From assembly GCF_004336805.1 (NCBI RefSeq), contig NZ_SJXM01000007.1, positions 1 through 64,000 of the forward strand: a stretch of 64,000 nucleotides of DNA, written 5' to 3'. Under the pieces are notes generated by a model. The model made no database searches. It was given only the letters and a program-made list of their open reading frames with translations, and had not been told where the DNA came from. The position numbers and the translations under genes are program-made. Below are positions 1 through 9,173 of this stretch, one piece after another; positions within the stretch are counted from its first letter, which is position 1; the number at the start of each line of letters is the position of its first letter. This DNA is from Aeromicrobium sp. IC_218 (GTDB lineage: Bacteria; Actinomycetota; Actinomycetes; Propionibacteriales; Nocardioidaceae).

Positions 1-25
1 CCACCCCGCCCGGGAGGCACCATGA
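1..25 (+). CDS. Possible 3' end of xseA (exonuclease VII large subunit), partial
   Basis: The first bases read open in one frame as HPAREAP followed by a TGA that overlaps the ATG of the next gene (ATGA). In most genomes xseA lies directly upstream of xseB and is translationally coupled to it, so this is probably its last seven codons. Seven residues cannot identify a protein; the call rests only on gene order. Confidence 0.3.
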
Positions 26-243
26 GCGACGAGGCGCCCATCCCCTACGAGCAGGCCCGCGACGAGCTGATCTCGGTCGTCCAGCGGCTCGAGACCGGCG
101 GCACGTCGCTGGAGGAGTCGCTCGCGCTGTGGGAGCGCGGCGAGGAGCTGGCGGCGATCTGCCAGCACTGGCTCGACGGCGCGCGCACGCGCCTGGCGGC
201 GGCCTCGGGTCAGCCGGCCGAGGGCGCGGCCGATGCCGGCTGA
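22..243 (+). CDS. xseB: Exodeoxyribonuclease VII small subunit
   Basis: Small subunit of exonuclease VII, which degrades single-stranded DNA to oligonucleotides in the cytoplasm together with XseA. The 73-residue length and the helical segment with YEQARDELISVVQRLE, GGTSLEESLALWERGEEL and ICQHWL are typical of the family. The ATG at 22 follows GGGAGG at a normal spacing. The 3' end overlaps the convergent DUF4245 gene by 34 bp. The alanine-rich tail after residue 60 is variable in this family. Confidence 0.93.
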   Translation: MSDEAPIPYEQARDELISVVQRLETGGTSLEESLALWERGEELAAICQHWLDGARTRLAAASGQPAEGAADAG

Positions 244-779
244 CCGGCCGGCCGCAGGGTCGCCACGTAGTCCTCGACCTGGGCCCTCGGCGCCGTCGCG
301 GTGACCAGCACCGCGGTGTCGTCGATCGTGGTCACCAGCACCACGGGGTTCTCGGCGCCCTTCAGCACGCGCCAGGTGCGCCCGTCGATGTCGACCGTGC
401 CGGCGTCCTCCGCCCCGTCCGCGAACTCGCGGACGAGCTGAGCCTCGCTGCGCTTGAACTGCTCCAGGCCGATGTACTCGTCGTCGGCGGTCAGCACGCC
501 CAGGTGCCAGCCGCCGCGCTCACCCGGCTCGAAACGGGCCGAGTTCGACTGCCAGCCATCGGGCAGCTCGGCCGGCACCAGCACGCCGAAGTCGGCCGCG
601 CGCTGGGACGTCTGGGCGGCCGTGGCGTAGTCGACCTTCGGCGCCGGCGACTCGGGGTCACGGCCGTAGATCAGCTGGCCGATGCCGTAGATGACGACGA
701 GCACGAGACCCAGCACGAGCACCGAGCGCAGGATGTCCCCCATCGCCGGGTTCCCACCGCTGTAGCCGCGTCCACTCAC
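210..779 (-). CDS. DUF4245 single-pass membrane protein
   Basis: A 189-residue protein with a short cytoplasmic N-terminus, one membrane segment (about residues 15-35, MGDILRSVLVLGLVLVV onward) and an extracytoplasmic domain beginning near PVDY-type DYATAAQ and containing LPDGWQSNSARFEPG. This layout is that of actinobacterial DUF4245 proteins, whose function is unknown; they usually sit beside glpX and xseB, as here. The start is the GTG at 779, preceded by GAAGGAGA; a second ATG 12 codons later is less well placed. Its far longer antisense reading frame upstream is not coding. The gene is divergent from glpX. Confidence 0.85.
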   Translation of the reverse strand: MSGRGYSGGNPAMGDILRSVLVLGLVLVVIYGIGQLIYGRDPESPAPKVDYATAAQTSQRAADFGVLVPAELPDGWQSNSARFEPGERGGWHLGVLTADDEYIGLEQFKRSEAQLVREFADGAEDAGTVDIDGRTWRVLKGAENPVVLVTTIDDTAVLVTATAPRAQVEDYVATLRPAGQPASAAPSAG

Positions 780-893
780 GTCCGTCTCCTTCGTCGTCGC
801 CGCCGGCCAGCCTACGGGGACGTGCACAGCGCCCGACCGTCCGCCCGGCGCGACCGGCCTGGCGGCCCGGCGCTGCGCCGGTAGCATGCGGCC

Positions 894-1907
894 ATGACTG
901 AGCACAGCCTGCAGCCGGCCGCCCAAGCCCCCGACCGCAACCTCGCGCTCGACCTCGTGCGCGTGACGGAGGCCGGGGCCCTGGCCGCCGGCCGCTGGGT
1001 CGGACGCGGCGACAAGAACGGCGCCGACGGCGTGGCCGTCAACGCGATGCGCAGCCTCATCAACACCGTGCAGATGCGCGGCGTGGTCGTCATCGGCGAG
1101 GGCGAGAAGGACGACGCCCCCATGCTGTTCAACGGCGAGGAGGTCGGCGACGGCACCGGGCCCGAGTGCGACGTCGCGGTCGACCCGATCGACGGCACGA
1201 CGCTGACCGCCAAGAGCATGCCGAACGCCGTCTCGGTCATGGCCGTCGCGCCGCGCGGCTCGATGTACGACCCGTCGGCCGTCTTCTACATGGAGAAGCT
1301 CGTCACCGGCCCCGAGGCCGCGGACGTCGTCGACATCCGCCTGCCGATCTCGGAGAACATCCGCCTCGTCGCCAAGGCCAAGGGCGTCTCGGCCGGCGAC
1401 ATCACCGTCTGCGTCCTGGACCGCCCGCGTCACGCCGAGCTGGTCGAGCAGATCCGCGCCACGGGCGCCCGCATCAAGTTCATCACCGACGGCGACGTCG
1501 CCGGCGCCATCACCGCCGCGCGTCCGGGCACCGGCGTCGACCTGCTGGTCGGCATCGGCGGCACGCCGGAGGGCATCATCGCCGCCTGCGCCATGAAGTG
1601 CGTCGACGGCGTCATCCAGGGCCGGCTGTGGCCCACGGACGACGACGAGCGCCAGCGGGCGATCGACGCCGGGCACGACTTGGACCGCGTGCTCTACACC
1701 GACGACCTGGTCACCGGCGACGACGCGTTCTTCGTCGCCACCGGCATCACCGACGGCGAGCTCATGGACGGCGTCCGCTACCTGCCGGGCCGCGCCGTGA
1801 CCGAGTCGATCGTCATGCGCTCGCGCAGCGGCACGATCCGCAAGATCACCTCCGAGCACCGCCTCACCAAGCTCCAGGCGTACTCGGCGATCGACTACAA
1901 CAGCTGA
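894..1907 (+). CDS. glpX: Class II fructose-1,6-bisphosphatase
   Basis: Hydrolyses fructose-1,6-bisphosphate to fructose-6-phosphate, the committed step of gluconeogenesis, in the cytoplasm. The 337 residues show the GlpX metal-site motifs: [16 protein letters not shown] (near 66-81), [12 protein letters not shown] (near 93-104) and [17 protein letters not shown], plus GRLWP. Actinobacteria commonly rely on this as their only FBPase. The ATG at 894 lies 6 nt behind a TAGCAT -10 box (882-887), so the mRNA is probably leaderless. It is followed after one base by the hydrolase gene, so the two are likely cotranscribed. Confidence 0.96.
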   Translation: MTEHSLQPAAQAPDRNLALDLVRVTEAGALAAGRWVGRGDKNGADGVAVNAMRSLINTVQMRGVVVIGEGEKDDAPMLFNGEEVGDGTGPECDVAVDPIDGTTLTAKSMPNAVSVMAVAPRGSMYDPSAVFYMEKLVTGPEAADVVDIRLPISENIRLVAKAKGVSAGDITVCVLDRPRHAELVEQIRATGARIKFITDGDVAGAITAARPGTGVDLLVGIGGTPEGIIAACAMKCVDGVIQGRLWPTDDDERQRAIDAGHDLDRVLYTDDLVTGDDAFFVATGITDGELMDGVRYLPGRAVTESIVMRSRSGTIRKITSEHRLTKLQAYSAIDYNS

Positions 1908-1908
1908 C

Positions 1909-2808
1909 ATGACCGAGCGCGTCGCGGCGCTGCCGTCCGGCATCGACCTGTGCTTCGAGACGTTCGGCGAGCCCACCGACCCGACGGTGCTGCTCGTCAT
2001 GGGCGTCGGCGGGCCGATGGGCTGGTGGGACACCGACCTGTGCCGGATGATCGCCGACCGCGGCTACCAGGTCGTCCGCTACGACAACCGCGACACCGGG
2101 CGCTCGACCAAGCTCGAGGGCTTCGAGGTCTCGCGGGTCGACGTCGTCCGTGCCTGGCTCGGCCTGGGCAAGGCGCCGTACGGGCTGGACGCGCTCGCCG
2201 ACGACGCGTTCGGCCTGCTCGACCACCTCGGCGTCCACCGCGCGCACGTGGTCGGGGTGTCGATGGGCGGGATGATCGCCCAGACCATGGCGATCGCCCA
2301 CCCCGAGCGCGTGGCCTCGCTGGTCTCGATGTCGTCCACGACCGGGCGTCGGCGGGTCGGCTACCAGCACGCCAGCGTGCTCAAGCCGTTCCTGGCCGAC
2401 GAGCCGATGGACCGCGACGCCTACGTGACCCGGACGATCCGGGGCAGCGCGCTCATCGGTTCGCCCGGGTTCCCGACGACCGAGGACGTCCACCGCAACC
2501 GCGCCGAGGAGACCTACGACCGTGGCTGGATCCGCGGGGGCTCGCTGCGCCACACCCTGGCCGTGCTGACCCAGCCCGACCGCACGCGCGACCTGGGCGA
2601 CCTGACGATGCCGGTCGCCGTGGTGCACGGGCTGCGCGACCCGCTCGTCGACAAGTCGGGCGGGCGCGCGACCGCCGCCGCGATCCCCGGCGCCGAGCTG
2701 CTCGAGATCGCCGGCATGGGCCACGACCTGCCCGCCCCGCTGTGGCGCACGTTCGTGGACGTCGTCGCGCGCACCGCCGCCCGCGCCGGCGACCCACCGC
2801 GGTCCTGA
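1909..2808 (+). CDS. Alpha/beta-fold hydrolase
   Basis: A 299-residue cytoplasmic alpha/beta hydrolase. Visible are the oxyanion-side strand LLVMGVGGPMGWWD, the YDNRDTGRST segment characteristic of the RdmC/TAP-like esterase group, the nucleophile elbow GVSMGG, an acid-bearing strand VHGLRDPLVD and the C-terminal histidine in AGMGHDLP. Substrate is unknown; carboxylesterases, haloperoxidase-like proteins and lactonases share this pattern. The ATG lies one base after the glpX stop (TGAC-ATG), indicating translational coupling, although no functional link to FBPase is obvious. Confidence 0.88.
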   Translation: MTERVAALPSGIDLCFETFGEPTDPTVLLVMGVGGPMGWWDTDLCRMIADRGYQVVRYDNRDTGRSTKLEGFEVSRVDVVRAWLGLGKAPYGLDALADDAFGLLDHLGVHRAHVVGVSMGGMIAQTMAIAHPERVASLVSMSSTTGRRRVGYQHASVLKPFLADEPMDRDAYVTRTIRGSALIGSPGFPTTEDVHRNRAEETYDRGWIRGGSLRHTLAVLTQPDRTRDLGDLTMPVAVVHGLRDPLVDKSGGRATAAAIPGAELLEIAGMGHDLPAPLWRTFVDVVARTAARAGDPPRS

Positions 2809-2828
2809 TCCTCGGTACCGTGCCGGAC

Positions 2829-3482
2829 ATGGACCGGATCGATCGCATCGCCTTCGTCGCCGCCTGTCGCACCGCCTTCGACCTGGCGTCGAGCCCCGAG
2901 GTCGCCGACGCCTGGACGTCCGAGAGCAGCTGCGAGGGCATGACCGTGGGCGGACTCGCCCAGCACCTGCTCGCGCAGGCCGAGCACGTCGTGCGCATCC
3001 TCGGCACCGAGCCGGCGGGCGACCCGATCCCGGCCATCGAGCACTACCGGCGCGCCGCCTGGGTGCGCGGCGACGAGTCGGCTCCGGCCAACGTCGGTAT
3101 CCGCACGAGCGCGGACGAGGCGGCCCAGGCCGGTCCCGACGCCGTGCTGGCCGAGATCCGCGAGGTCCTCGACGCGCTGCCGGACGCGCTGTCCGCCCCC
3201 CGCTCCCCCGACGTCGTGGACGTCTCGTGGCAGGGCTGGTCGCTGACCACCGACGACTTCCTGCTCACCCGCTCCCTGGAGCTCGTGATCCACAGCGACG
3301 ACCTGGCCAGCAGCGTCGGCCTGCCGACGCCGCCGATGCCCGAGCGCGTGGCCGAGCCCGTGCTGGCGCTGCTCTCGCGGCTGGCCGTCGAGCGGCACGG
3401 GCAGGCCGCGCTCGTGCGCACCCTCAGCCGTCCGCAGCGGGCGCCCGGCGTCGTGTCGGCCTTCCACGACGGGGACGCATGA
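2829..3482 (+). CDS. MDMPI/DinB-like maleylpyruvate isomerase family protein
   Basis: A 217-residue four-helix-bundle protein of the mycothiol-dependent maleylpyruvate isomerase (MDMPI N) / TIGR03086-like group. The first helix pair carries SSCEGMTVGGLAQHLLAQAEHVV with the family histidine, and the third helix carries LVIHSDDLA, the second likely metal ligand; WQGWSLTTDDF precedes it. Members use mycothiol as thiol cofactor or have unknown roles; which applies here cannot be seen. The ATG at 2829 lies 7 nt behind TACCGT (2816-2821), so it probably has its own leaderless promoter rather than depending on the hydrolase upstream. Confidence 0.82.
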   Translation: MDRIDRIAFVAACRTAFDLASSPEVADAWTSESSCEGMTVGGLAQHLLAQAEHVVRILGTEPAGDPIPAIEHYRRAAWVRGDESAPANVGIRTSADEAAQAGPDAVLAEIREVLDALPDALSAPRSPDVVDVSWQGWSLTTDDFLLTRSLELVIHSDDLASSVGLPTPPMPERVAEPVLALLSRLAVERHGQAALVRTLSRPQRAPGVVSAFHDGDA

Positions 3483-3495
3483 GCGAGGCGCAGGC

Positions 3496-4155
3496 ATGAC
3501 CGAGGAGCACCCCGACGAGAACGGCGAGGACGAGGTGACGCTGCGCCGGCGCGAGGACGGCTCGGTCGAGCTGCGGGTCAACGGCGTCTTCGTCATGGAC
3601 GACGTGGAGACCAGCAGCGAACGGCTGCTGGCCCGCGCCGTGGTCGACCTCGGCGCGTCCGAGGTGCTGGTCGGCGGGCTCGGGCTCGGGTTCACCGCCC
3701 GCGAGCTGCTGTCGGCGCCGTCGGTGCAGCGCGTCGTCGTGGCCGAGCTGCACGGCGAGATCGTGGGCTGGATGCGCGACGGCACGCTGCCGGGCGCCGA
3801 GCTGCTCGACGACCCGCGCCTGCAGGTCGTGGTCGGCGACGTGCGCGACGTGGTGTCCACGCAGCCCGAGGCGTCGCTCGACGCGATCGTGCTCGACGTC
3901 GACAACGGCCCGGACTTCCTCGTGCACGACCAGAACGCCGCCGTCTACGAACCCGACTTCGCCGACGTGTGCGCGTCCCGGCTGCGCCCCGGTGGCCACT
4001 TGTCGATCTGGTCGATGGCCGACTCCGCCGACGTCCGGGCCGTGCTCGAGGAGCGCTTCGAGCAGGTCGGCGCGACGGCTGTCCCGGTCGACCTGCAGGG
4101 CCGCGACGAGACCTACTGGGTGCTCACCGGGTCGGCTCCGCGACGCGCCGGTTGA
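3496..4155 (+). CDS. Spermidine-synthase-like SAM-dependent methyltransferase fold protein
   Basis: A 219-residue Rossmann-fold protein resembling the C-terminal domain of spermidine synthases. The SAM-binding glycine motif is seen as VLVGGLGLGFTA, followed by the acidic strand VVVAELHGEIVGWM, DPRLQVVVGDVRDVV and DAIVLDVDNGPDF. It lacks the N-terminal beta-strand domain of true polyamine synthases, so aminopropyl transfer is doubtful; the family is usually annotated only as spermidine synthase-like or methyltransferase. The start ATG lies 13 nt after the upstream stop, with GAGCGAGG before it. It is probably in one transcript with the MDMPI-like gene. Confidence 0.8.
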   Translation: MTEEHPDENGEDEVTLRRREDGSVELRVNGVFVMDDVETSSERLLARAVVDLGASEVLVGGLGLGFTARELLSAPSVQRVVVAELHGEIVGWMRDGTLPGAELLDDPRLQVVVGDVRDVVSTQPEASLDAIVLDVDNGPDFLVHDQNAAVYEPDFADVCASRLRPGGHLSIWSMADSADVRAVLEERFEQVGATAVPVDLQGRDETYWVLTGSAPRRAG

Positions 4156-4221
4156 CCCCACGCGGGCGCGGGTGAAGAAGCCCACAGGCCTGTCCGGATG
4201 CGGTCGGATATGGTGCCGAGC

Positions 4222-5607
4222 ATGACCGAATACCGCATCGAGCACGACACCATGGGCGAGGTCAAGGTCCCGGCCGACGCCCTGTGGCGGGCCCAGACCC
4301 AGCGCGCCGTCGAGAACTTCCCCATCTCCGGCACCCCCATCGAGTCGGCCCAGATCAAGGCGCTCGCGCAGATCAAGGCCGCGTGCGCGAAGGCCAACGC
4401 CGAGCTCGGCATCCTCCCGCAGGACGAGGCCGACGCCATCGTCGCCGCGGCGGCCGAGGTCGCGTCCGGCCAGCACGACGACCAGTTCCCGATCGACGTC
4501 TTCCAGACCGGCTCGGGCACGTCGTCGAACATGAACACCAACGAGGTCATCGCGACCCTGGCGTCCAAGAGCCTGGGCCGCGAGGTGCACCCGAACGACA
4601 AGGTGAACGCCTCGCAGTCGTCCAACGACGTCTTCCCGACGTCCATCCACGTGGCCGCCACGGCGTGCGCGCTGGAGAACCTCGTCCCCGACCTGACGCA
4701 CCTGGCCGAGTCGCTGGAGCGCAAGGCCGAGGAGTTCAAGGACGTCGTCAAGTCCGGCCGCACCCACCTCATGGACGCCACCCCGGTCACCCTGGGCCAG
4801 GAGTTCGCCGGCTACGCCGCGCAGATCCGCAAGGGCGTCGCGCGCGTGCAGCAGTCGATCCCGGCCACGGCCGAGGTCCCGCTGGGCGGCACCGCCGTGG
4901 GCACCGGCATCAACACGCCCCAGGGCTTCCCGCAGCGGGTCATCGCGATCCTGGCCGAGGACACCGGCCTGCCGCTCACCGAGGCGGTCGACCACTTCGA
5001 GGCGCAGGGCGCGCGCGACGGCCTGGTCGAGATGTCCGGCCAGCTGCGCACCATCGCGGTCAGCCTCGTGAAGATCTGCAACGACCTGCGCTGGATGGGT
5101 TCGGGCCCGCGCACCGGCCTGGGCGAGATCGCGCTGCCCGACCTGCAGCCGGGCTCGAGCATCATGCCGGGCAAGGTCAACCCGGTGCTGCCCGAGGCCA
5201 CGCTGCAGGTCTGCGCGCAGGTCATCGGCAACGACGCGGCCATCGCGTTCTCCGGCACGACGGGCAGCTTCGAGCTCAACGTCATGCTGCCGGTCATGGG
5301 CCGCAACCTGCTGGAGTCGATGCGCCTGCTCGGCAACGCCTCGCGCGTCCTGGCCGACCGCTGCATCGACGGCACCACGGCGAACGTCGAGCACTGCAAG
5401 CGCCTGGCCGAGTCGTCCCCGTCGGTCGTGACGCCGCTCAACCGCTTCATCGGCTACGAGAACGCGGCCAAGGTCGCCAAGACCGCGGTCAAGGAGCAGA
5501 AGACGATCCGCGAGGTCGTCATCGAGTCCGGCTTCGTCGAGCGCGGCGAGATCAGCGAGGCCGACCTCGACAAGGCGCTGGACGTCATGAGCATGACCCA
5601 CCCGTGA
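4222..5607 (+). CDS. fumC: Class II fumarate hydratase
   Basis: Reversible hydration of fumarate to malate in the TCA cycle; homotetramer in the cytoplasm, no iron-sulfur cluster. The 461 residues carry the family landmarks: [30 protein letters not shown], the catalytic histidine region [18 protein letters not shown] and the signature loop [13 protein letters not shown] chose the ATG at 4222 because it begins the conserved [16 protein letters not shown] and lies 7 nt behind TATGGT (4209-4214), implying a leaderless mRNA; an in-frame ATG eight codons upstream would fall before that box. A strong hairpin terminator follows. Confidence 0.97.
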   Translation: MTEYRIEHDTMGEVKVPADALWRAQTQRAVENFPISGTPIESAQIKALAQIKAACAKANAELGILPQDEADAIVAAAAEVASGQHDDQFPIDVFQTGSGTSSNMNTNEVIATLASKSLGREVHPNDKVNASQSSNDVFPTSIHVAATACALENLVPDLTHLAESLERKAEEFKDVVKSGRTHLMDATPVTLGQEFAGYAAQIRKGVARVQQSIPATAEVPLGGTAVGTGINTPQGFPQRVIAILAEDTGLPLTEAVDHFEAQGARDGLVEMSGQLRTIAVSLVKICNDLRWMGSGPRTGLGEIALPDLQPGSSIMPGKVNPVLPEATLQVCAQVIGNDAAIAFSGTTGSFELNVMLPVMGRNLLESMRLLGNASRVLADRCIDGTTANVEHCKRLAESSPSVVTPLNRFIGYENAAKVAKTAVKEQKTIREVVIESGFVERGEISEADLDKALDVMSMTHP

Positions 5608-5624
5608 CGCGTCCCTGACGCAGC

Positions 5625-5668
5625 CGCGACGAGGCCCCCGGTCCGTGAGGACCGGGGGCCTCGTCGCG
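5625..5668. terminator. Bidirectional hairpin terminator after fumC
   Basis: A perfect 20-bp stem (5625-5644 with 5649-5668) around a GTGA loop. It is GC-rich without a clear U-tract, as usual in high-GC actinobacteria. It lies 17 bp after the fumC stop. Confidence 0.88.
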
Positions 5669-5683
5669 TCCTGGGAAGGTCGC

Positions 5684-5775
5684 GTCGGTTTACCTGGTAG
5701 ACCAGGTAAACCGACAGGAGCCAGGCGAACATGCCCCGGTTCCGTCGGTTTACCACGTAAACCAGGTAAACCGAC
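5684..5775. repeat. Two palindromes sharing GTCGGTTTAC arms between convergent genes
   Basis: The first is a perfect palindrome with arms GTCGGTTTACCTGGT (5684-5698) and its complement (5701-5715) around AG. The second, 28 bp on, has outer arms GTCGGTTTAC (5744-5753) and GTAAACCGAC (5766-5775) and an inner GTAAACC copy (5756-5762). Four arms of the same sequence in under 100 bp, unusually AT-rich for this DNA, lie between fumC and the convergent membrane protein gene. They may act as terminators for the minus-strand gene or as protein-binding or REP-like elements; the sequence does not say which. Confidence 0.75.
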
Positions 5776-5787
5776 GACCCGAGCCCC

Positions 5788-7167
5788 CTACCGCCTCGCG
5801 GCGAGCTGGAAGCCCTCGTCGAGGTGCACGAGGTCGTAGGGGACGCCGAAGGTCTCGGTGGCCCAGGCCGCCGCGTCCGTGGGCGAGCCGTACTGGCCGG
5901 CCTCGACGAGCACGTAGTCCGGACGCGCGTCCGGCGTCACCGTGCCGATCCAGTACGCGTCGCGGTCGGTGACGAGGTGGGTGAGCGTCGCGATGTCGGC
6001 CACCACGGACGAGCCCGAGGGCACTCGGTCGACGGCGCCCTGCGCGGCCTGGGCGCGCACCGGCGTCTCGTACGTCGCGGGGTCGGCCAGGTCGCCGAGC
6101 GGCGAGGTCGGCAGCCGCACCAGCGCGACGGCCACCGCGACCGCGGGCACCCACCGCGCCACCCGCCACACGGCCGGGGTGGACCGTCGCCGCAGACGCA
6201 CGAGCCCGTCGACCATGGCGACGAACACCACCGGCATCAGGAGCAGCGAGTAGTGCCACTCGGTGCCCCAGTAGAACGGCACCGCGCCGACGAACCGCCA
6301 CGCGAAGGTCGGCAGCACCAGCAGCACCCACGGCGACCAGCACGCGGCGAACGCCGTGACGCCGAGCGTCAGCAGCACCGTGCCGAGCTTGACGTCCACG
6401 TCGGTGAAGAGCGTGCCGAGCACGCCGTCGTCACCCCCGAGGTTGCCGGTGTAGTCGTAGCCGCCGGACGTGTTGAGGGCCGGCAGCAGCACGGTCACCA
6501 CGAGCACCCAGCCGAGCACGCCCGCGGCCGCCAGCGCCGCCCCGATGCGTCGGGCGCCACCGAGCCACACCACCGCGCCGATCACGGCGATCGTGAGCCC
6601 GAGGTCCTCCTTGACCAGCAGCAGCGGGAGCGACCACAGCGCCACCGCCCGCCAGTCGCGACGGACGTAGGCCGCACCGGCCAGCGCCAGCAGCGGCACG
6701 CCGAGCGCCACCTCGTGGAAGTCGGCGACGACGGCCGACTGCACCCCGAACGACAGGCCCATCGCCAGCGCCACGGCCACGCCGCTCCACGGACCCAGCT
6801 CGCGCGCCGCGAGACGTCCGACCACCGCGACGCCGACGCCGATCGCCACGACCTGGGCGATCAGCAGGGTCTGGGCGGACGGCACGAGCGCGTAGACCGG
6901 GGTGAGCAGCGCGATCGCCGGGTGGAAGTGGTCGCCCAGCAGGTTGTAGCCCGGCCCCTTGATCTCGACGAGCGGCCAGCCGCGGTCGGCGTACGACTGC
7001 AGCGCCTGCTCGAAGATCGCGTTGTCCCACGAGGACGGGTCGAAGCGGGCGAACCGGCGCAGCGAGAGCACGGCCAGCGCGAGGCTGGTCAGGACGGCCA
7101 CGACGACCGGCGCCGCGGCGACCAGCGCGGTGCCACGACGCACGCGTCCGGTGGTCGAGGCGCTCAT
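5788..7167 (-). CDS. DUF2079 polytopic membrane protein
   Basis: A 459-residue integral membrane protein with about ten hydrophobic segments. The N-terminal loop after the first segment reads RFARFDPSSWDNAIFEQALQ and GPGYNLLGDHFHPAIALLTP, the hallmark of DUF2079 proteins, a GT-C-fold-like family; SAVVADFHEVALGVPLL follows. The conserved acidic and histidine residues in these loops suggest a lipid-linked sugar or related hydrophilic substrate, but no activity is known. The C-terminal part, from about residue 350, is soluble. The ATG at 7167 has AGGA upstream. It is divergent from the kinase-like gene at 7206. Confidence 0.86.
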   Translation of the reverse strand: MSASTTGRVRRGTALVAAAPVVVAVLTSLALAVLSLRRFARFDPSSWDNAIFEQALQSYADRGWPLVEIKGPGYNLLGDHFHPAIALLTPVYALVPSAQTLLIAQVVAIGVGVAVVGRLAARELGPWSGVAVALAMGLSFGVQSAVVADFHEVALGVPLLALAGAAYVRRDWRAVALWSLPLLLVKEDLGLTIAVIGAVVWLGGARRIGAALAAAGVLGWVLVVTVLLPALNTSGGYDYTGNLGGDDGVLGTLFTDVDVKLGTVLLTLGVTAFAACWSPWVLLVLPTFAWRFVGAVPFYWGTEWHYSLLLMPVVFVAMVDGLVRLRRRSTPAVWRVARWVPAVAVAVALVRLPTSPLGDLADPATYETPVRAQAAQGAVDRVPSGSSVVADIATLTHLVTDRDAYWIGTVTPDARPDYVLVEAGQYGSPTDAAAWATETFGVPYDLVHLDEGFQLAARR

Positions 7168-7205
7168 CGCCCCGATCCTGTCACGGGACGCCGTAGGGTC
7201 CGCTC

Positions 7206-7697
7206 ATGAGCCGGGTCATCCTCATGTGCGGCCCGTCGGGCTCGGGCAAGTCCACGTACGCCCGCGGCCTGGAGGCCGGCGGGATGGTGCGGCTGTCGTT
7301 CGACCACGAGACCTGGCGCCGGGGGCTCACCGCGCCACTGAGCGTCGAGGCGGCGACCGAGATCGAGGCCGTCCTGCGCGCCCGGCTGCTCGAGCTCGTC
7401 CGGTCCGGCACGGACGTCGTGCTCGACTTCTCCTTCTCCACCCGGGCGCTGCGCGACGACTACCGCGCGCTGCTCGCCCCGCTGGGCGTCCTGCCCGAGA
7501 CCGTCTACCTGGCCACCGACCGCGACACCGCCCTGGCCCGGCTGCGGTCGCGCCGAGGCCAGGGCGGCGACGACCTGGTGCTCGACGCGGACGTGGCCGC
7601 CCGGCACTTCGACACCTTCGAGGTGCCGACCCCGGACGAGGGCCCGCTCCGGGTCGTCGGCGACGACCCGGAGCGGGATCCGGACGTCAGAGGGTGA
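7206..7697 (+). CDS. AAA-type P-loop kinase-like ATP-binding protein
   Basis: A 163-residue single-domain P-loop protein. Walker A is GPSGSGKST at residues 9-17; [11 protein letters not shown] follows, then [20 protein letters not shown], which resembles zeta-toxin/adenylylsulfate-kinase-like small kinases, and a LID-like [12 protein letters not shown]. Substrate unknown: phosphorylation of a small metabolite is the family's usual role. No antitoxin-like partner lies next to it, so a toxin role is unlikely. The ATG at 7206 follows TAGGGT (7194-7199) by 6 nt, suggesting a leaderless mRNA. The 3' end overlaps the convergent phoH gene by 11 bp. Confidence 0.78.
   Translation: MSRVILMCGPSGSGKSTYARGLEAGGMVRLSFDHETWRRGLTAPLSVEAATEIEAVLRARLLELVRSGTDVVLDFSFSTRALRDDYRALLAPLGVLPETVYLATDRDTALARLRSRRGQGGDDLVLDADVAARHFDTFEVPTPDEGPLRVVGDDPERDPDVRG
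7643..7677. terminator. Bidirectional hairpin inside the overlapping 3' ends of two genes
   Basis: A perfect 16-bp stem (7643-7658 with 7662-7677) and GGC loop lie wholly within the last codons of the kinase-like gene, just beyond the stop of the convergent phoH gene at 7687. It can serve phoH as a terminator and may also stop plus-strand transcripts near the stop codon. Confidence 0.7.
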
Positions 7698-8994
7698 CGT
7701 CCTCCAGCATCTCGGTGACGAGCGCCGCGACGGGCGAGCGCTCGGACCGGCTGAGCGTGACGTGTGCGAACAGCGGGTGCCCCTTGAGCTTCTCGACCAC
7801 CGCGACGACGCCGTCGTAGCGGCCCACCCGCAGGTTGTCGCGCTGCGCGACGTCGTGGGTCAGCACGACCTTGGAGTTGGCACCGATGCGCGAGAGCACG
7901 GTCAGCAGGACGTTGCGCTCCAGCGACTGGGCCTCGTCGACGATGACGAACGCGTCGTGCAGCGAGCGTCCGCGGATGTGCGTCAGCGGCAGCACCTCGA
8001 GCATCCCGCGCTCGACGATCTCCTCGACGACGTACTCGCTGGCCACCGCGCCGAGGGTGTCGAACACCGCCTGCGCCCAGGGCCCCATCTTCTCGGACTC
8101 GCTGCCCGGCAGGTAGCCGAGCTCCTGGCCGCCGACGGCGTACAGCGGGCGGAAGACCACCACCTTCTTGTGCTGGTGGCGCTCCATCACCGCCTCCAGA
8201 CCGGCGCACAGGGCCATGGCCGACTTGCCGGTGCCGGCGCGACCGCCCAGCGACACGATGCCGACCTCGGGGTCGAGCAGCAGGTCGAGCGCGACGCGCT
8301 GCTCGGCCGAGCGCCCGTGGACGCCGAACGCCTCGCGGTCGCCGCGCACGAGCTGCACCTGCTTGTCGGCGGTGACGCGTCCCAGGCCCGAGCCCTTGTC
8401 GCTGAGCAGCACCAGGCCGGTGTGGGTCGGCAGCTCGCGCGCCGCCTCGAGGTCGAGGCGGCCGTGCTCGTAGAGGTCGTCGAGGTCGAGCGAGTCGACC
8501 TCGAGCTCGACCATGCCGGTCCAGCCCGTCTCGACCGCCAGCTCGGCGCGGTACTCCTCGGCAGCCAGGCCGGACGCCGACGCCTTGACCCGCATCGGCA
8601 GGTCCTTGGACACGAGCGTCACCGTGCGTCCCTCGTCGGCCAGGTTCTTGGCCACGGCCAGGATGCGGGTGTCGTTGTCGCCGAGCCGGAAGCCGGCCGG
8701 CAGCGAGGAGGCGTCCACGTGGTTCAGCTCGACGCGCAGCGTGCCGCCCTCGTCGCCGATCGGCATCGGGGCGTCCAGGCCGCCGTGCTGCACGCGGAGG
8801 TCGTCGAGCAGCCGCAGCGCCTGCCGGGCGAAGTAGCCGAGCTCGGGGTGGTGGCGCTTGGCCTCCAGCTCGGTGATCACCACGACGGGGATGACGACCT
8901 CGTGCTCGTGGAAGCGGGTCACGGCGCCGGGATCGGCCAGCAGGACGCTGGTGTCCAGGACGTACGTGCGAGGGGTGCTCATGCTGTCGGCCAC
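7687..8994 (-). CDS. PhoH family protein with N-terminal PIN domain (PhoH2 type)
   Basis: A 435-residue fusion of a PIN ribonuclease domain (residues about 8-150; acidic residues in [20 protein letters not shown] and [12 protein letters not shown]) and a PhoH helicase/ATPase domain (about 200-435; Walker A GRAGTGKS, Walker [10 protein letters not shown]). Characterised actinobacterial PhoH2 proteins unwind and cleave RNA. The GTG at 8994 is preceded by GAGGAG at 6-nt spacing, so it precedes the in-frame ATG four codons later. It lies downstream of the cis-prenyltransferase on the same strand with a 179-bp gap containing a 7-bp hairpin (9031-9056). Confidence 0.93.
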   Translation of the reverse strand: MADSMSTPRTYVLDTSVLLADPGAVTRFHEHEVVIPVVVITELEAKRHHPELGYFARQALRLLDDLRVQHGGLDAPMPIGDEGGTLRVELNHVDASSLPAGFRLGDNDTRILAVAKNLADEGRTVTLVSKDLPMRVKASASGLAAEEYRAELAVETGWTGMVELEVDSLDLDDLYEHGRLDLEAARELPTHTGLVLLSDKGSGLGRVTADKQVQLVRGDREAFGVHGRSAEQRVALDLLLDPEVGIVSLGGRAGTGKSAMALCAGLEAVMERHQHKKVVVFRPLYAVGGQELGYLPGSESEKMGPWAQAVFDTLGAVASEYVVEEIVERGMLEVLPLTHIRGRSLHDAFVIVDEAQSLERNVLLTVLSRIGANSKVVLTHDVAQRDNLRVGRYDGVVAVVEKLKGHPLFAHVTLSRSERSPVAALVTEMLEDVTL

Positions 8995-9173
8995 GATGTG
9001 CTCCTCGTGGGACCCGCGCGCGCCCTCGCCGGTCCCCTTACTCGGTAGGGGGGACCAGAACCTTCGGCTCCGGGGCGGGCGTCACAGGACGAACGTACGA
9101 CCGCCGCGCGCCGCGACACGGGATTGCGGGCGTGTCGCGCGTTGCCGTCAGGTGAACAGTCGTCCCACGCGTC

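Noticed and set aside
210-2033. Long minus-strand open frame continuing upstream of the DUF4245 start across glpX
   Set aside because: The part beyond 779 is a low-complexity, Arg/Asp/Val-rich shadow of glpX on the opposite strand; the GTG at 779 with its ribosome site marks the true start.
3479-3499. Six-codon ORF (MSEAQA) overlapping the MDMPI-like stop, as a leader peptide for the next gene
   Set aside because: It arises from the ATGA overlap and has no ribosome site, regulatory codons or attenuator hairpin.
3424-5601. 725-codon minus-strand open frame antisense to fumC and the methyltransferase-like gene
   Set aside because: Composition is that of an antisense GC-rich frame (Ala, Arg, Asp, Val repeats) with no domain; fumC on the plus strand is unambiguous.
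7206-7697. Zeta-toxin of a toxin-antitoxin pair
   Set aside because: The P-loop resembles zeta toxins, but there is no small antitoxin gene beside it and the gene has its own promoter in a housekeeping block.
9031-9056. Hairpin in the phoH upstream region as a riboswitch
   Set aside because: Only a 7-bp stem with a 12-nt loop is visible and no known riboswitch core motif; at most a local leader structure.
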